From the NCBI RefSeq assembly GCF_910596095.1, contig NC_056546.1, forward strand, positions 13,893,425-13,957,424: a stretch of DNA of 64,000 bases, written 5' to 3'. This stretch comes from Thunnus maccoyii. Lineage: Eukaryota; Chordata; Actinopteri; Scombriformes; Scombridae. The position numbers were made by a program, and so were the translations under genes. Every line of letters begins with the position of its first letter. Within the stretch, counting starts at the first letter, position 1. Of this stretch, positions 1 to 12,055 are shown one piece after another. The notes beneath the pieces were generated by a model. The model saw nothing but the letters and a program-made list of their open reading frames with translations, made no database searches and was not told where the DNA came from.

Positions 1-776
1 AATAATCTGATAATTTGTGTTTAAGAGGGATGGAAGCTAATTTGTATTTTTTCAATACCGACTACTTAATAAACATTTAATTAATTAACCACTTATGAGG
101 TGCAGTAAAGTTACTTTAGAACAAAATAAGAATGTGGGAAGGAGGTAATAATACAGATATTTTCAAGTACTTTTAAATAGTACTAGTACTAGTACTTTTA
201 TTTTAGAATTACAATAAAAACTGCTTTTAAACAGTAGCAGTTATTGCACCAAGATTGAACTAAAAAACAGTTATGCAGTTTTAAAAATGATAAACTGCGA
301 TGTTCATCTGGAAAGATCAGGATGGACAGTTGAACTATCAGCATTAGTTAAAAATAGACCAGTCACAATTTCATAAACATATAAGGGACCAAAATACATT
401 TGGCACTTCACTAATTATCATTTATTGAGGTTTATTACACAATATACAAGCTGTGGCAAGCTGTGCATCACTCACAGATAACATGTCAACTCTCTCCAGA
501 CATTATTATATCGTAGCTCTTCAACACAGGAAAGGAGTGTAATTCAATGTGTTAATACTACTCTGATCTAATCTTTGTAAACAATTTGACATTCAAATGT
601 GGATTGAAATAGTAACAGAAAAGAATATTGATTCCTCCACATCATTCCTCCGTAACACAGTTGTTGATCAAATTGATCCAAATTCTAACTCTGGTTTTAC
701 TAAGTTCAAGTAAAGACAGAAAAATTCATAATAGACACATAAATTTAACATTTACAGTTACTATCATGTAAACATT
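1..776. other. fas 3' UTR and downstream flank
   Basis: AT-rich sequence with no coding potential. The part from about 400 to 776 is the probable fas 3' UTR. A short ACTAGT tandem lies at 178-194. I see no other gene in 1-400. Confidence 0.6.
421..436 (-). terminator. fas: likely fas polyadenylation signals (two AATAAA)
   Basis: Two minus-strand AATAAA hexamers (complement of 431-436 and 421-426) sit about 340 nt past the fas stop codon, ten bases apart. This would give a 3' UTR of roughly 350-380 nt. A third AATAAA lies at 197-202. The paired hexamers are seen directly; the cleavage site is inferred. Confidence 0.55.
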
Positions 777-1051
777 TTAAGTCAATATATCGACCACTTT
801 CTTTGCTGTGAGCTTTTTGCCACTATTTTCCAGGTTTTGTATCAACTTCACTGAGGCGTCCATGCCCTGACTCTCCACCCAGATCTTCAGTAGTTGGATT
901 GTCTGCTGCTGAGCATGATTTGGGTGGTCCAGTTGACAATTGTCAATTGTACCTTGTGGTATCCCGTAACGCATTGCTATCGCCTTCATATCATTAAATC
1001 CAATATGTTCTGCAATCTCAGGCAGGTGAGGCGTGAGATCCACACGTGGAA
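777..1051 (-). CDS. fas: fas terminal exon, death domain
   Basis: Exon of 275 nt coding residues 220-309 and the stop. The acceptor CACATTAG lies at 1059-1052. The six-helix death domain is recognisable from LPEIAEHIGF at helix 1, the IDNCQLDHPN segment, LLKIWVESQG and LIQNLE. After the death domain only a few residues remain (KKVVDILT), so the protein lacks the longer C-terminal tail of human FAS. Confidence 0.9.
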
Positions 1052-4000
1052 CTAATGTGACAGACAGAAAAAATAGGGATGAATGTAACAAAGCACAATA
1101 CATCACAACTTTATTGATCTTGCAGGGGCATTTTGATTTTGGGAATTGTAAAGTAGACATAAAAAGACACAAGGTAGATACAGAATAGCTAATAGCTATG
1201 TTTAAGGGTGAGTGATGTTGAAAAGGAAATCAGTCACAATCACTAAACCAATCGAAAGTCTGGTTCCAGACCTCTAAATCACTCCTCACATCTTCTATTT
1301 TCACAACAGTTATAAACAAACAATAACCAAGCAGATAGGGATGTCGTCTTTATGTGGCAGAGCCAGAAAAAATTGCTACATCCATGAAAAATAGCAACAT
1401 GCTTGTTGCCGCAAAATTGGCAACAAGCAAGACTGAGATTGGACTCACAGATAAAGGATAATAACAACTTTGCATGCAGAAATCAGCGAACATGAACACA
1501 CAGTTAGACTGAATAACAGCGTGAGATGAAATGTCAGTTCAATCTGATTATCAATCAAACAGCTATTTCATCTGACAAGCTCAAAATATAAAGAAATAAA
1601 GCTCTAATATTGCATCAACTAAGAATCACGTTTTGCTTTTCTTACCTTTAAGAGGACGCATCTCCTGAGAAACAAAAGTAAAATGAATGTTAATGAAAGA
1701 TTTTCAACTCCAGAGTGATAAAATAAGAAATAAAGTTACACAAGTTTTACAGCTATAGTCACACAACAATGATACTGAGTCGGCACAAGCACACTATCAA
1801 CACCAACGGTTTCAGACAACTAACCTGTACCTCCTATAGAAAGGGGCAGCTATGCCAACGTTAAAGGAGAGACAGAAAAGGATTTATGATACATGTACGT
1901 GTGTGTGTGTGTGTGTGTGTGTGTGATAACTCTTAAAAACAGGACAAACATCTTCCAGTTGGTCAAAAATGGTCAAAAGGTTATAAATGAACTAAAAGAT
2001 AACACACTGGAGAATAACTTACCACCAGAGTTGCATTGCCATTTTCCTGTTGGTTTATGTTCTGTTGTGCCCTCCCTTATGAGACAAATGATCAAAAAAC
2101 AAGATACACAGACGTGTTATTAAGAAGACACAAAGAAAACGATTCGATCAGAACTTCACCAGAACTGAACTAAAGGTATTATTACTGTACTTTGCTTTTT
2201 TGCTAAGGAACATATGAGGTTCTTGTGCCCCCTGCTGGTCTAATTAGATATAGCTGTATAGTAGTAGAAATACTCACGTCTTTTCCATCTCCAAAGGACG
2301 ATGAGCACAATTAAAATTAAAATTGGTATAATTATGCAGAGTGTTATAATTAACGTTTTTCCCCCTGAAAAAAAAGGACACAGACATTGGTCGACATTTT
2401 TATTTCAGGCAAAAATACTTTTAAATAACACGCAATAGACTGATTGTCGCAAGGTTGCAAACTGCAACCATCAAACTTACCATTGCACACGGTGTTATTG
2501 GTGGCTGTACAGGCTACTTTGATCCCATAAGCACCACACCTTGAACCAAAAGAAAACAAAAACAAAAGGTATCAGTTACTTTGTCGTGGTTTAAAAACTC
2601 TGCTGGTAATCTATGAAGACAAGTCAACAAATTGGTGATGATGTTTTACCATTGTAAGAAAACTTTGAAGAGATTTTAAGAAGCCATACATACATATTAT
2701 TATTAACAAATATTTGAATGAGCAATACCTACACTTTACAAGGGAAGCAGAATGTACAGGGTTCTTCTTTGTCACAATAGTGATCCTCTTTACATCGACA
2801 CTTAGTGTTTCTGTCAGGTGAACAGGGTTCATCCACCTTTAGATTGGCTGAAAAGACAGTACATCGACACAACTGTCATAAAAGGGTTTGACAGACTTTT
2901 ATATATCTTCATTTTCATAAAAACAACACAGTGAAATATTGTGTTTTTTGTGGTACATAATAGTCTACATTTCAAGTTAGAGTGAAATCTTCAATGTTGT
3001 CGTTGAATTAGTCTATTTTGTTTTTGTAAAAGTAAAAGACATTTACTCTGAATACTTAATTCTCATAGACAAATTGAAATAGTGCTCTTATTTCTTTTTC
3101 TTTTAAAATCTGTATATCTCACTGCATGGAACTGACTGGGATTAGGTCTGCAACTATTTCATTATTAATTAATCTGGCCATCATTTTTCGATTAATTGCT
3201 TAAAGAACCAGTGTGTAGGATTTAGTGGCATCTAGTGGTGAGGATGCAGGATTGCAACCAAATGCATACCCCTCCCCTCACCATCCCCTTCCAAGTGTGT
3301 AGGAGAACCTCTGGTGGCAGCGAAACTCACAAAAAACGCAAAAGGCCGTCTCTAGAGCCAGCGTTCGGTTTGTCTGTTCTGGGCTACTGTAGAAACATGG
3401 CGGTGCAACATGGTGCAACTCCATGGAAGATGAGCCACTCCCTGTGTAGATATAAAAGGTTCATTCTAAGCTAAAGAAAACTCAATGATTCTTATTTTCA
3501 GGTGATTATACACTAATTGAAACATACTTATGAATATTATTTTCTATTTCTGCCATGTCCATTCAGCTAGATGCCACTAAATTCTACACACTGCACCTTT
3601 AATAGTTTGGTTAATAAAATGTCAGAAAAAAAGCCCATCACATTCTCTCAGAGCTCAAATTGACGTCAATAAATAGATTTATTTCTCTGAAACAGTCTAA
3701 AACCCAAAATGTCTTAAAATTACAGTGATACAATACATAGAAGAGCAGCAAATCTTACTCTTTAAAAAGTTGGATCTATTAAAGCTGGATGGATTTATAG
3801 CATTTTTGCTTGCTAATGTACTTAAACAATCAACTATTTTAATTATCAGTGATTAGTCCTTCATTGATTGACTCAACTGATCAATTAACCAACTAATAAT
3901 TTCAGTTCTAATTGCAATCATTCTTCTTTGTGTAAGGTTTAAATACAGCTGTGAATATACTTTACTCATTAACTAAGTGGAGACAATTAATAATTTTAAT

Positions 4001-7000
4001 TAACTATATAATTAAGATTTCTTGACTCTAGGGTCATAAAATTGTGCGGTTCCATCTTTATAAGGACAGTGTACCTACCTCCCTCTAAAATTGCTTGCTC
4101 AAACAATATAGGCCTTTCTCATTTTGAGATGTCACAAGAGGAAAAACACAATGACGGCTAAATTTAATTTAGCTGCTAACTCTGTCAGGTCCTGGTACTG
4201 TGAAAGCTGGCTCACTGTCACACTGTCATATTGGGACACTTGAAAAAACAGAGCAATCAATAATGTCATCAGTAACACCTGCACTTTTCCTACTATGGCA
4301 AGTCTAAATATCTACTGTGAAAAAAGCCAATTTTTCAATTTTTTAGTGATGTTTTGTTTTATGCATTTCAGAAATGTTCTCATTTAGCATTTATGCACTT
4401 GCCTGCCACCTTAGACTAGCTCCAACTCTGTTCTTAAAAACAAAAACTAAAGACCTTTCTTGTCTGTCTGGCCTTAGTATTGTTGTTCTTATATATATAC
4501 ATACATATATACATATATACGTACAGTATATGTCTGTATGGATATGTGTATATATGTGTGTATATATGCACATGTTTGCCTTTTATTATTTTATTATCAT
4601 ATAAAGCACTTTGACTTGCATTTCTATGAAATATACAAATAAAATCTGAATCTGGTTCAGAGTTTGCTTTTAAAGTAATAACAATACATTCTATCTGAGT
4701 ATAAAACATTATTGTCAACTATAAAGAATATTTATATTTGGACATATCACCAAGACTTGGAGTATTTGTTAATCAGATATTACAAAAGCTCCAAAGAATA
4801 TTAGTAAATGCATGTTAAATACCTTTAATCTGACATGTATTAAACCCCTTCTTAAACCAAGAAATTGTGATGTCTCACTGTGTACCTTTGTCATCGCACT
4901 GTGTGCAGGGTTCACAGGATTCCTGGAAATTAGGGTGACTTGTGTACGTCCCTTCCTTACAGTGGTCGCATTTTCGATCATTTGGATTCACAGTGCAGTG
5001 CTGTATCAGTAGCTGACCTAAAATATGGAGACAAATGAGCCAGAAGCACAAGAAAATCATTTAATCAGTTAGATTTATGCAAAAAAAATTAAAGTCAGTA
5101 CTGCTTTTCTTGCAAAATAGACACTACAGCTTGTAATAGTCATATTTATCAATATCTTGTGTAAAAAGATTTCATGTTAATATTCTTCAGTGGATGAAGG
5201 TTTTGTGTGATAGGCCTTTGTCCAGCAACACAAATGTTGTCATTACCTACCACAAAGTTTCCTAAACTGGGGGCAGTTATTCAATTAACTGAGAGAATAA
5301 TCGGCAGATTAAGTATTAAGTTGTAAGTACTCAGATCCATTACATATGTAAAAGTACTAATACCATAATGTAAAAATACTTAGTACAAGTAAAAGTCATG
5401 CATGAAAAATCTTAATTATGTAAAAGTACAAAAGTATTAGCAGCTTGATGTAGTTAAAGTATTACAGTAAAAGTAGTGGTTTGGTCCCTCTGACTGATAT
5501 ATTATTATATATAAACATCATTAGATTATTAATACTGAAGCATCAGTGTGTAAGCAGCATGTTACTGTTGTAGCTGGATCTAGTTTGAACTACTGTATAT
5601 ACAGTTAGCTGGTTTAGTCCAGTGGTTCCCAACCTAGGGGTTGGGCGCCTCCAAAGGGTCATCGGCTAAACCTGAGGGGTCGTGAGATTAATGGGAGAGG
5701 AAAGAAGAAAAAACAAAGTTCTGATACACAAATCTGTTTTCAGTTTTTGGACTTTTTCTCTAATCTTTGATTTTTGGTGAAATATTTGATCATTTGAACA
5801 TTTATTGAAATGAAACCACATGAGAAGTAGAAAGGAGGGAGAGGGAAAAAGAGGGAAAATGAAATTAAAAATTGGAGGAAAAATCACTATTTGATGGAGC
5901 TGTTAACAACTCATAGACATCTGAAATGTGACCCTGACTACACACTGCTTTTTGTAAGACGTCAAAACGCAAAAAGGTTGGAAACCACTGGTTTCATCTT
6001 TAACAATGTGTTGTAGCTTTATCCATTATCCAGTGTGTCAAATCTTCATTTGAAAAGTAACTAAAGCTGTCAAATGTAGAGTAGAAAGTACAATATTTCC
6101 CTCTGATATGTAGTGGAGTGGAAGTATAAAGTAGCATAAAATGGAAATACTCAAGTAAAGTACCTCGAAATTGTGCTAAAGTGCAGTACTTGACTAAATG
6201 TTCTTAGTCACTTTCCACCACTGAGATGAATCGAGATCATAAATAATCTTGAGATGCAGCCCTACATTGATTCCCTCTTGATTAAGGAAGACAGCAAACT
6301 TAAACTGGTTGTCATAATGCCATTCAAAGTTCACTTGAACCAGTTGCACTGACACTTACCTGCACCGCACTTACAACAGCTCCTGTTGCCATGGACGTAG
6401 GTGCCATCAGCACACAAGTTCGACCCCTGCCTTCTGCTCCGGATTAGTCCTTTACCTTCCGTTGAGGAGGGGACGGAAACTCTGGAAAAACAGAGAATCG
6501 AAAGTGAAAGTAAGTTTCGGTACATTACACCTTTAATATATCTGAATAAATACTAATTACTCAATGTAAGACCTCCACTAACGTACACGTAACGTCACTT
6601 GTCTTCACCTCTAACGGTTAGGTGACGTAGAATATAGGTGTTGTTTGAAATTGTGTTACCCGTCGATTTCTTTCCCCACATGAAATCGCACCTCAAACCA
6701 CAAAAACCAGAGAAACCTGTCTTTTGCTTCTGCGTTACTTACCTTCAGCCGAAAACCTAGCCAGTCATATTTATAAACCATAAATACAGCAACAAACTAA
6801 ATCAAACTCTTTCCTAAAAACACGGAAACACTTTTTGGAAACGTAGCCTGTTTCATCACAACACAACTACAGGAGTACAGTAACAGTAACGGTAACTAAC
6901 GCTTGCTCACAAAATTCATATACGAGGTCTATTAAACTTTACCTACAGTGACAAAGCGAAGATGATAAACCAGACAGGAATCATGTTTGAATCAGACGCC

Positions 7001-7005
7001 ACCAT
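777..7005 (-). CDS. fas: Fas death receptor (TNFRSF6/CD95), 10 exons, complete
   Basis: Plasma-membrane death receptor; in the family, FasL binding leads to FADD and caspase-8 recruitment. Coding exons in transcript order: 6947-7005, 6360-6481, 4886-5017, 2733-2847, 2481-2539, 2278-2364, 2023-2075, 1825-1833, 1646-1664, 777-1051. They sum to 930 nt (309 residues plus stop) with matching phases and GT-AG junctions. Visible: a hydrophobic signal peptide (residues 8-20, IPVWFIIFALS), cysteine-rich TNFR repeats in exons 2-5 (for example CCKCGAG and CEPCTQCDD), one membrane helix about residues 165-187 (LIITLCIII...VLWRWKR), a short linker, and a C-terminal death domain (about 219-305, with LLKIWVESQG). 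The ATG at 7005 is preferred to an in-frame one at 7020 because it has A at -3 and G at +4. The identity is firm from domain order and the death domain; which exons are used in vivo is inferred. Confidence 0.93.
1825..1833 (-). CDS. fas: candidate 9-nt fas microexon (E-V-Q)
   Basis: On the minus strand a pyrimidine-rich acceptor (CCCTTTCTATAG) is followed by nine bases and a GTTAGT donor. The upstream exon (2023-2075) ends in phase 0 and the downstream 19-nt exon (1646-1664) must start in phase 0, so inclusion or skipping both keep the frame. Its inclusion is an inference from splice signals alone; the 19-nt exon beside it shows that this gene uses very small exons here, comparable to the 25-nt exon 8 of human FAS. 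Confidence 0.5.
1899..1925. repeat. (GT)n microsatellite in fas intron
   Basis: About 13 GT units on the plus strand, so (CA)n in the fas pre-mRNA. It lies about 65 nt upstream of the 3' splice site of the candidate 9-nt microexon. CA repeats in introns are known binding sites for hnRNP L, a splicing regulator, so a role in microexon choice is possible but unproven. Confidence 0.9.
2278..2364 (-). CDS. fas: fas transmembrane exon
   Basis: Exon of 87 nt coding 28 full residues dominated by I, L and V and closed by WRWKR, a typical membrane helix with basic stop-transfer residues. It follows the last cysteine-rich exon (2481-2539, ending TVCN plus one base) and joins it to make a shared glycine codon. 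The acceptor is preceded by a run of eight T bases. In mammals the equivalent exon is skipped to produce soluble Fas; removing 87 nt here would also keep the frame. Confidence 0.85.
3146..3911. mobile_element. hAT-like MITE, interrupted by a TTAA MITE
   Basis: The ends resemble the abundant teleost non-autonomous hAT family that starts near GGGCTGCAACTA and contains ATTAATC/GATTAAT motifs: left part 3146-3199, right part 3603-3911 (with AATCAACTATTTTAATTATC and, near the end, TTCAGTTCTAATTG). The two parts flank the 403-bp TTAA element at 3200-3602, so that insertion is younger. Located in fas intron 3. Confidence 0.65.
3200..3602. mobile_element. TTAA-flanked MITE, copy A
   Basis: Inverted ends are visible: left CAGTGTGTAGGATTTAGTGG with CATCTAG, right CTAGATGCCACTAAATTC then TACACACTG. 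TTAA stands at both borders (3200-3203 and 3599-3602), the target preferred by piggyBac and Kolobok superfamilies. A second copy of the same family lies at 40825-41196 in pten; both share an internal block with CTGGGCTACTGTAGAAACA and ATGGCGGTGCAA. No coding capacity. Confidence 0.8.
4491..4572. repeat. imperfect TA/TG microsatellite
   Basis: A run of ATACATAC, TATATATAC and TGTGTATATA units in fas intron 3. The apparent small open frames across it on both strands are by-products of the repeat. Confidence 0.8.
5303..6223. mobile_element. hAT-type repeat split by a second hAT MITE
   Basis: The segment is rich in AAAGTACTAA and AAGTAAAAGT motifs and ends in CTTTCCACCACTG, whose reverse complement CAGTGGTGGAAAG is the terminus of a common teleost hAT-like family. 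It is interrupted at 5620-5990 by another element. Lies in fas intron 2 (5018-6359). Confidence 0.6.
5620..5990. mobile_element. hAT MITE with CAGTGGTTCCCAACC ends
   Basis: Left end CAGTGGTTCCCAACCT and right end AGGTTGGAAACCACTG are inverted repeats of the hAT type. The flanks GTTTAGTC (5612-5619) and GTTTCATC (5991-5998) match at six of eight positions, fitting an aged 8-bp target duplication. It is inserted inside the older repeat at 5303-6223. Confidence 0.75.
6947..7005 (-). CDS. fas: fas exon 1, start codon and signal peptide
   Basis: Codes the first 19 residues and two bases of codon 20. The peptide has a short polar start followed by a hydrophobic stretch, as expected of a secretory signal. 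The donor is GTAGGT at 6946-6941. Using the GTAAAG four bases downstream would bring a TAG codon into frame, so the upstream donor is required. An in-frame ATG at 7018-7020 would add five residues but has a poor context (T at -3). Confidence 0.82.
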
Positions 7006-8641
7006 GCTGTTAAACTTCATAAACTGCTGTGAAAAGTTATAACTCCCTATCACACGTCTATCCTCTGTGTACAGTACGTTAGTACTTCCCTCTGAGTCTG
7101 CGCAGACGGGGATTTTTGTGTTTTTTACGGGGATTTTTTTTTCTTAGTTGCTTTCTATTTCCGTAAACAATTAACATTGGATGAGTCATTTTGCAGTATG
7201 TCTAACCTACAATACAGCCTACATACAATTGTCAGTTGCTGTGTTTGGGTGTAGCCAGGAGGTTGTAAATACTGAGGTGACTCACCACATTACATTACAG
7301 TTATACTTTCTGTAAAGTTTATTTCACAACATAAAGGTCTAAATAATGTGTTGCCAAGGATAGGATTCATGGGGATTGAAATGATGAAAGCTTTATGTTT
7401 GTTAGCTTAAAAGTAGTGAAATTTAAACACATTGAGTCTAAAAATACACAGATCATCTTATAAAATACCCACTACATGTAAGTTTCTATTTGTAGAATGT
7501 AAACTATCATTACTGTGATCACCTTAAATCTGAGTTTAATGTGTGAGTGTTACAATTTTGTGACTCACAACTAAGCCAATCGTGGACAAATATGCAATTT
7601 ACACAAACAAGATGTGGAAACTTTCAGTCTCTAGTGCACATACACAATGAGGACGGACTTTTCAATTCTGTTTCAACAACAAATATTTGCATATTTATAA
7701 ATTATGGACTTTCCAATGAGGCAGAAGGGTCTGAAGGGGATTTTTAAAACTTACAATAAGGGAAAGCTTAGGGGATTTGAAAATATATGGGGTTCTTTTT
7801 ATTATTATTATGATGATGATGATGATGATGATGATAATTATTATTATTATTCTTTTTTATCTTTCAACATATTTACTTAACTTGTAATGTAATAATTATG
7901 TGACTAATACTGAAAGTAAAATTTCTATGATCTGCGCATGACTGGCCCTTGCGCAGGTCTCAAATAAGACCACTAGGGGGAGTCATTGTTCTTTATTTGG
8001 TATGATGCTGTTGGAAATATGGAGGATTTTGCTCCTGCTGATGGGAGTCCATCAGTAAAATAAAATGTAATATCTTTCAGATTTTTTAATTTTTGATTGA
8101 GAACTGATGAAATGGGAAACACCACAAACTACAAAACAAAAACTATCCAACAGTGGTGACACTTACCTGTCTGAGTTGTGTTTATAATGCATTCTCCTGA
8201 ACAACACACCTGATTTTTGGATTACAGACACACAAGTTCAGTTTATTTAGATTTAACAGTTGCATTGAAGAAAGACAAGCCTGAAATTAAGTTTTAAAAA
8301 TGTATCTGTCCCATTACATCATACGTTTCTGTTCCTGAACAGGATATCAGGCAAATGAAAATGAATAGAAGCTGATAAACACAGGTGAGCGAAGCACTGC
8401 GCTGCTGGGAATCTGCTATCTTGCTGGCAATTGCCTCATTCTCAAGTTATGTGGAATCAAATTAAAGTTACATTAAACTATATAATGAATCAATATCTAT
8501 TTTAACTCAGTCTTTGATTTTACAAAGTTCTTCTGCAGTGAATTCATGAAGCTCCTGATGTGCTATACAAGACATTTCTGTAGCAGGAAATCCTTTCTGT
8601 CTGTGCCAACACCTACTTAAGAAATTAATGCCTCACTGCCA

Positions 8642-8683
8642 CCCCCAAACCCCCTACACCCCCCCCCCCCCTCCCGCCCCCCG
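8642..8683. repeat. C-rich tract
   Basis: Nearly pure C on the plus strand, in runs of 5 to about 13 bases broken by A, T or G. The minus strand is therefore G-rich and could form a G-quadruplex. Confidence 0.8.
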
Positions 8684-8918
8684 TCATATTTGTTTGATCA
8701 CTGCCAAGTGTAGTTAACAGCAAATTTATCTTTGAACAAAAGTGAAGAAAAAAGTGTTTGGCTAGGGAATAAAAACTTAACTTGAAGGAGAGCTCCTGTG
8801 GGATTTGGTTGTTTTTGCAAGTGTATCAAATTTCAACCCTTTGTAGTCCCAGTGAGCCCCAGTGTCGAATTTGTACCAGTCTACTGCCTGCTCATGTGGC
8901 CCACTTATAGAGCAAAAT

Positions 8919-8920
<2 letters not shown>

Positions 8921-8960
<40 letters not shown>

Positions 8961-8965
8961 ACACA
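8921..8965. repeat. (CA)n microsatellite
   Basis: About 20 CA units with one T interruption. The plus-strand open frame that crosses it is an artefact of the repeat. Confidence 0.95.
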
Positions 8966-9042
8966 GACAGGTGTTGTAGAAAAATCATGAATTCATATTT
9001 TTAGCCACACTAGCAGTGTTGGCTCTTGGGTAAATGTAATTC

Positions 9043-9250
9043 AGTCAGTTCACCACTTTGGTCCAGACTGAAATATCTCAGCAACCATTGGATGGATGGC
9101 AATGACATTTAGGTCACAGACTAACTCCACCATCAAGTAGACAAAATGTTAACTTGCCATGAAAATTGGCACAGACATTCATGCCTCCCTCAGGATGACT
9201 TGCACCACCTTTTGCGACCCGTCTAACAGAGGTAACTCATAACATGCTGG
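9043..9250. repeat. dispersed teleost repeat fragment
   Basis: Contains CAGACTGAAATATCTCAGC, CATTGGATGGATGGCAATGA and CACAGACATTCATGCC, which I recognise as parts of a very common fish interspersed repeat. Ends were not resolved and no inverted repeats were found. Confidence 0.5.
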
Positions 9251-9391
9251 GTTGAATCTCCTGAAGGACCATTGTTTATAAGTATCAATCAAACAATTCA
9301 AATACATGAAACTGTATCTGTCTACTTCTTCAGCTGCTGGTTTTGAGGATAAATAAGTGGATTTGGATATGGATTTTATGTGGGCTAACGC

Positions 9392-9973
9392 TTAAAGGGT
9401 AGGTTCACAATTTTTCAAGTCTGTCTTAAAACAACAGTCAGGTGCCCATATTAACACTGAAAGAGGTTTTCCTCGCTGTAATCATTCCTCCTGTTCATAC
9501 TGGCTGTTAAAAAATCCCCCTCAAATGTGCTTTCAATGTAAGTAATGTGGGAAAAAGTCTGAGTTTGTCATATCAAGTGAATATCTGCCCCATTTACATT
9601 CTTTTTAGCATAAAATTCCCTCTTTGTGTTTCCTCGGACAGCATTTCCTTGTTGGAAGTATAGTAACACAGAGAGGGACTTTAGCACTAAAAAGACTGTA
9701 ACATTCAAATATATTGACTTGATTTGACTAATTTGGATGGCTGAAGCTTCATACTAGCTTCAGATAAACTTTTAAATACATTTTTGCACAGAAGGAGGAC
9801 TGTGGATTTTGCCCCCCATCACTTACATTGTAAGTGCATTATGAAGGGATCTTTGAATGGTCAGTATGAACAGGAGGAATGATTATGGCAAGAATAAACA
9901 AAATTCAATGTTCATTTGGGCACCTGACTGATGTTTTAAGACAGACGTGAAAAATTGTGAACCTGTCCTCTAA
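9392..9973. mobile_element. TIR element with TTAA-like border
   Basis: Long inverted ends: left AGGTTCACAATTTTTCAAGT then CTGTCTTAAAACA; right TGTTTTAAGACAGACGTGAA then AAATTGTGAACCTG. Further in, CATTCCTCCTGTTCATACTG pairs with CAGTATGAACAGGAGGAATG. The left border is TTAA (9392-9395), the right is CTAA, one base away. No coding capacity, so non-autonomous. Confidence 0.7.
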
Positions 9974-12055
9974 TATAATAACAGTATATACTGTTACCAA
10001 TAGGCCACAATGACACTCTCTTCTATTCTTCTGTCCTGCAACAAAACCAAATAGCTGCAAAACCACCACCAGAGAAGTGCAACTCATAGATTTCAGCTCT
10101 GTGCAAAGTACATTATCATCCGCGGCCAATGTGTTCCGCCTCCCATCGCCCCCAGGTCATACTATGCAGAATAAGGCAGAGTAAAAGCTCCACTGAGATG
10201 GAGGGGGGAAAATAAAAATGGCATAAGACAATGTTTTTGTTGTTAGGAGGAAGCTGCTGGAAGGGACCGTGTTGCAAAGCCTCCCCAGAGACACAGAAGA
10301 AGAGGGAGGAGATGGAGTCGTGGAAGCAGCAGGTAACAGCTCCTCTCTTTGGGTGAGAGAAGCTCGTGGAGAAGCACTGAAAAGGAAGAGAGGAGACATC
10401 AGTGGTTGTGATTCCTTCTGTCAGACGAAGTTCATTAAAGCTGAGGTTTTGTTAACTATAGACACGATGCACTGTGTCTTTTTTTAGAAACTGGGTCACA
10501 ACAGTGTTAACTGAAAATAACAAGCAAATACGCGGGAAGTTAAACTGACAATTTCTTTTCCCAGAAATCTATTGCATGCGTGTCAGTGCCACATTTTGTA
10601 CCAGCTGATATTTTCCCCTTAAGTACACAATGCATTTGTTAATTTAAAATTGCATGCATTTGTGGTGAAGCATGCTTCATATTTCATATTTACTGCCTTG
10701 AGGTTGAGCATCTTTAACTTGAGCTGCAGCACTTCATAGAACCAAAGCTTTTAGGCCTACAGGTACCATGAACCATGAACCATGAATACACTCAGAGCAA
10801 ATGTGAAAACTATATTTCCAAAGGGAGTGGCTTTGCTCTTTCACGTCAGAATAGCTATACTACTGCGACTTTGACATTTAAACACTGTGACAGTTTTCAG
10901 ATTTTTCCGTCTGGATGTGAATTTTTGAAACGTTTACCTTAAAAGGCAGAAGCAATTCGGAGTTTTGCTATTCTGTGCTTATGCTCAGACACTGAAACTG
11001 TGGTATTGGACAAAGAGGATTCAGACAAGTATATCTATTCATGTAGTAAACAATTTGAAAGAGGAGATAACTAATGTGAGGCAACAACATCTATTGCTAC
11101 TGCTTGCCTGCCTCGTAACATACAGTATGTCCAGCACAGAAGAAATTGTGACTGGTGGCACAAACCTGATGCCTCTCCACACACAGAACAGGAAGAGAGT
11201 CATGCTGCTCTTCAACTACAGGAAATAACCTCAGTGCTGATGACGTTGGTCTCAAGGGAAAGCTCAGCAAGTTCTATAGATCTGAGGCATACTGTACACT
11301 CTGTAACTTCATGAACGCCAGCGCTGTGCAAGGCAGTGCAACATGTTGCAGCACAGACACACACGTTCACACACTTGCATATTCAGTCACATGTTTCTTT
11401 AGGGGCTGTTTTTGTGCCACACATTAAAAATAAGGATTGTGTTCATGACCAAATCACCAAAAACAAGTACAATATCTCCCGGTCTCTCTTTCCCCCAGCA
11501 CCAGCTTACACACATGCACACAAATTAGATGAAAAGTTGTAAATCTGTAAAGCTGCCACTAGACGATATGTCTGTGCAGAGAGATTTCCCCCGCAACACG
11601 TCCAGCGGTTTGCCTAATTAGAGCTGAGTGTATCTGTGGGCAAGGGAGTCTGCGTCTCCACATGGAAGGGGGGATTTGGCCAGGAGCATTCATTCACTGG
11701 GCTGTCTGGTGGGGAACACAATGGAGAGGAGTGCAGATTGGATGTCTTGTTCCAAACTGTGCTGAGTGCTTTTCTCCAGCACAGGAAAGACATGAATAAT
11801 GCCAGTTGAATATCCCATAGAGATGGATTTATTGGGACTATTGGTGTAGGAAAAATCCGGTTAGGGACTTAATCAAAACTGTGAGGCAGCAGGGAAAGAC
11901 TAAGCTGAGCCTGAAGGCCAGGCCAAACTGATTCCAACCCTGCCTGTCCTGTCCTTTACCTGTCCTCTCTGTCCTCAGAGTGGGTCCTCAGTCATACTGT
12001 TCTTTGTCTAAACCATCAGATGAAAGGGTGTCCTCTCAGTCTGTGCTCAATGACA

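Larger units (their letters stand above)
7021..9391. other. fas 5' flank and intergenic DNA, no gene seen
   Basis: Contains the probable fas promoter just above 7020 (no TATA box found), a (GAT)n/(ATT)n tract at about 7800-7853, a C-rich run at 8642-8683, a (CA)n tract at 8921-8965, and a dispersed repeat at about 9043-9250. No open frame here looks like a protein. Confidence 0.6.

Noticed and set aside
6947..7020. Upstream ATG at 7018-7020 as the fas start
   Set aside because: In frame but with T at -3; the ATG at 7003-7005 has a stronger context and gives a more standard signal peptide. Not fully excluded.
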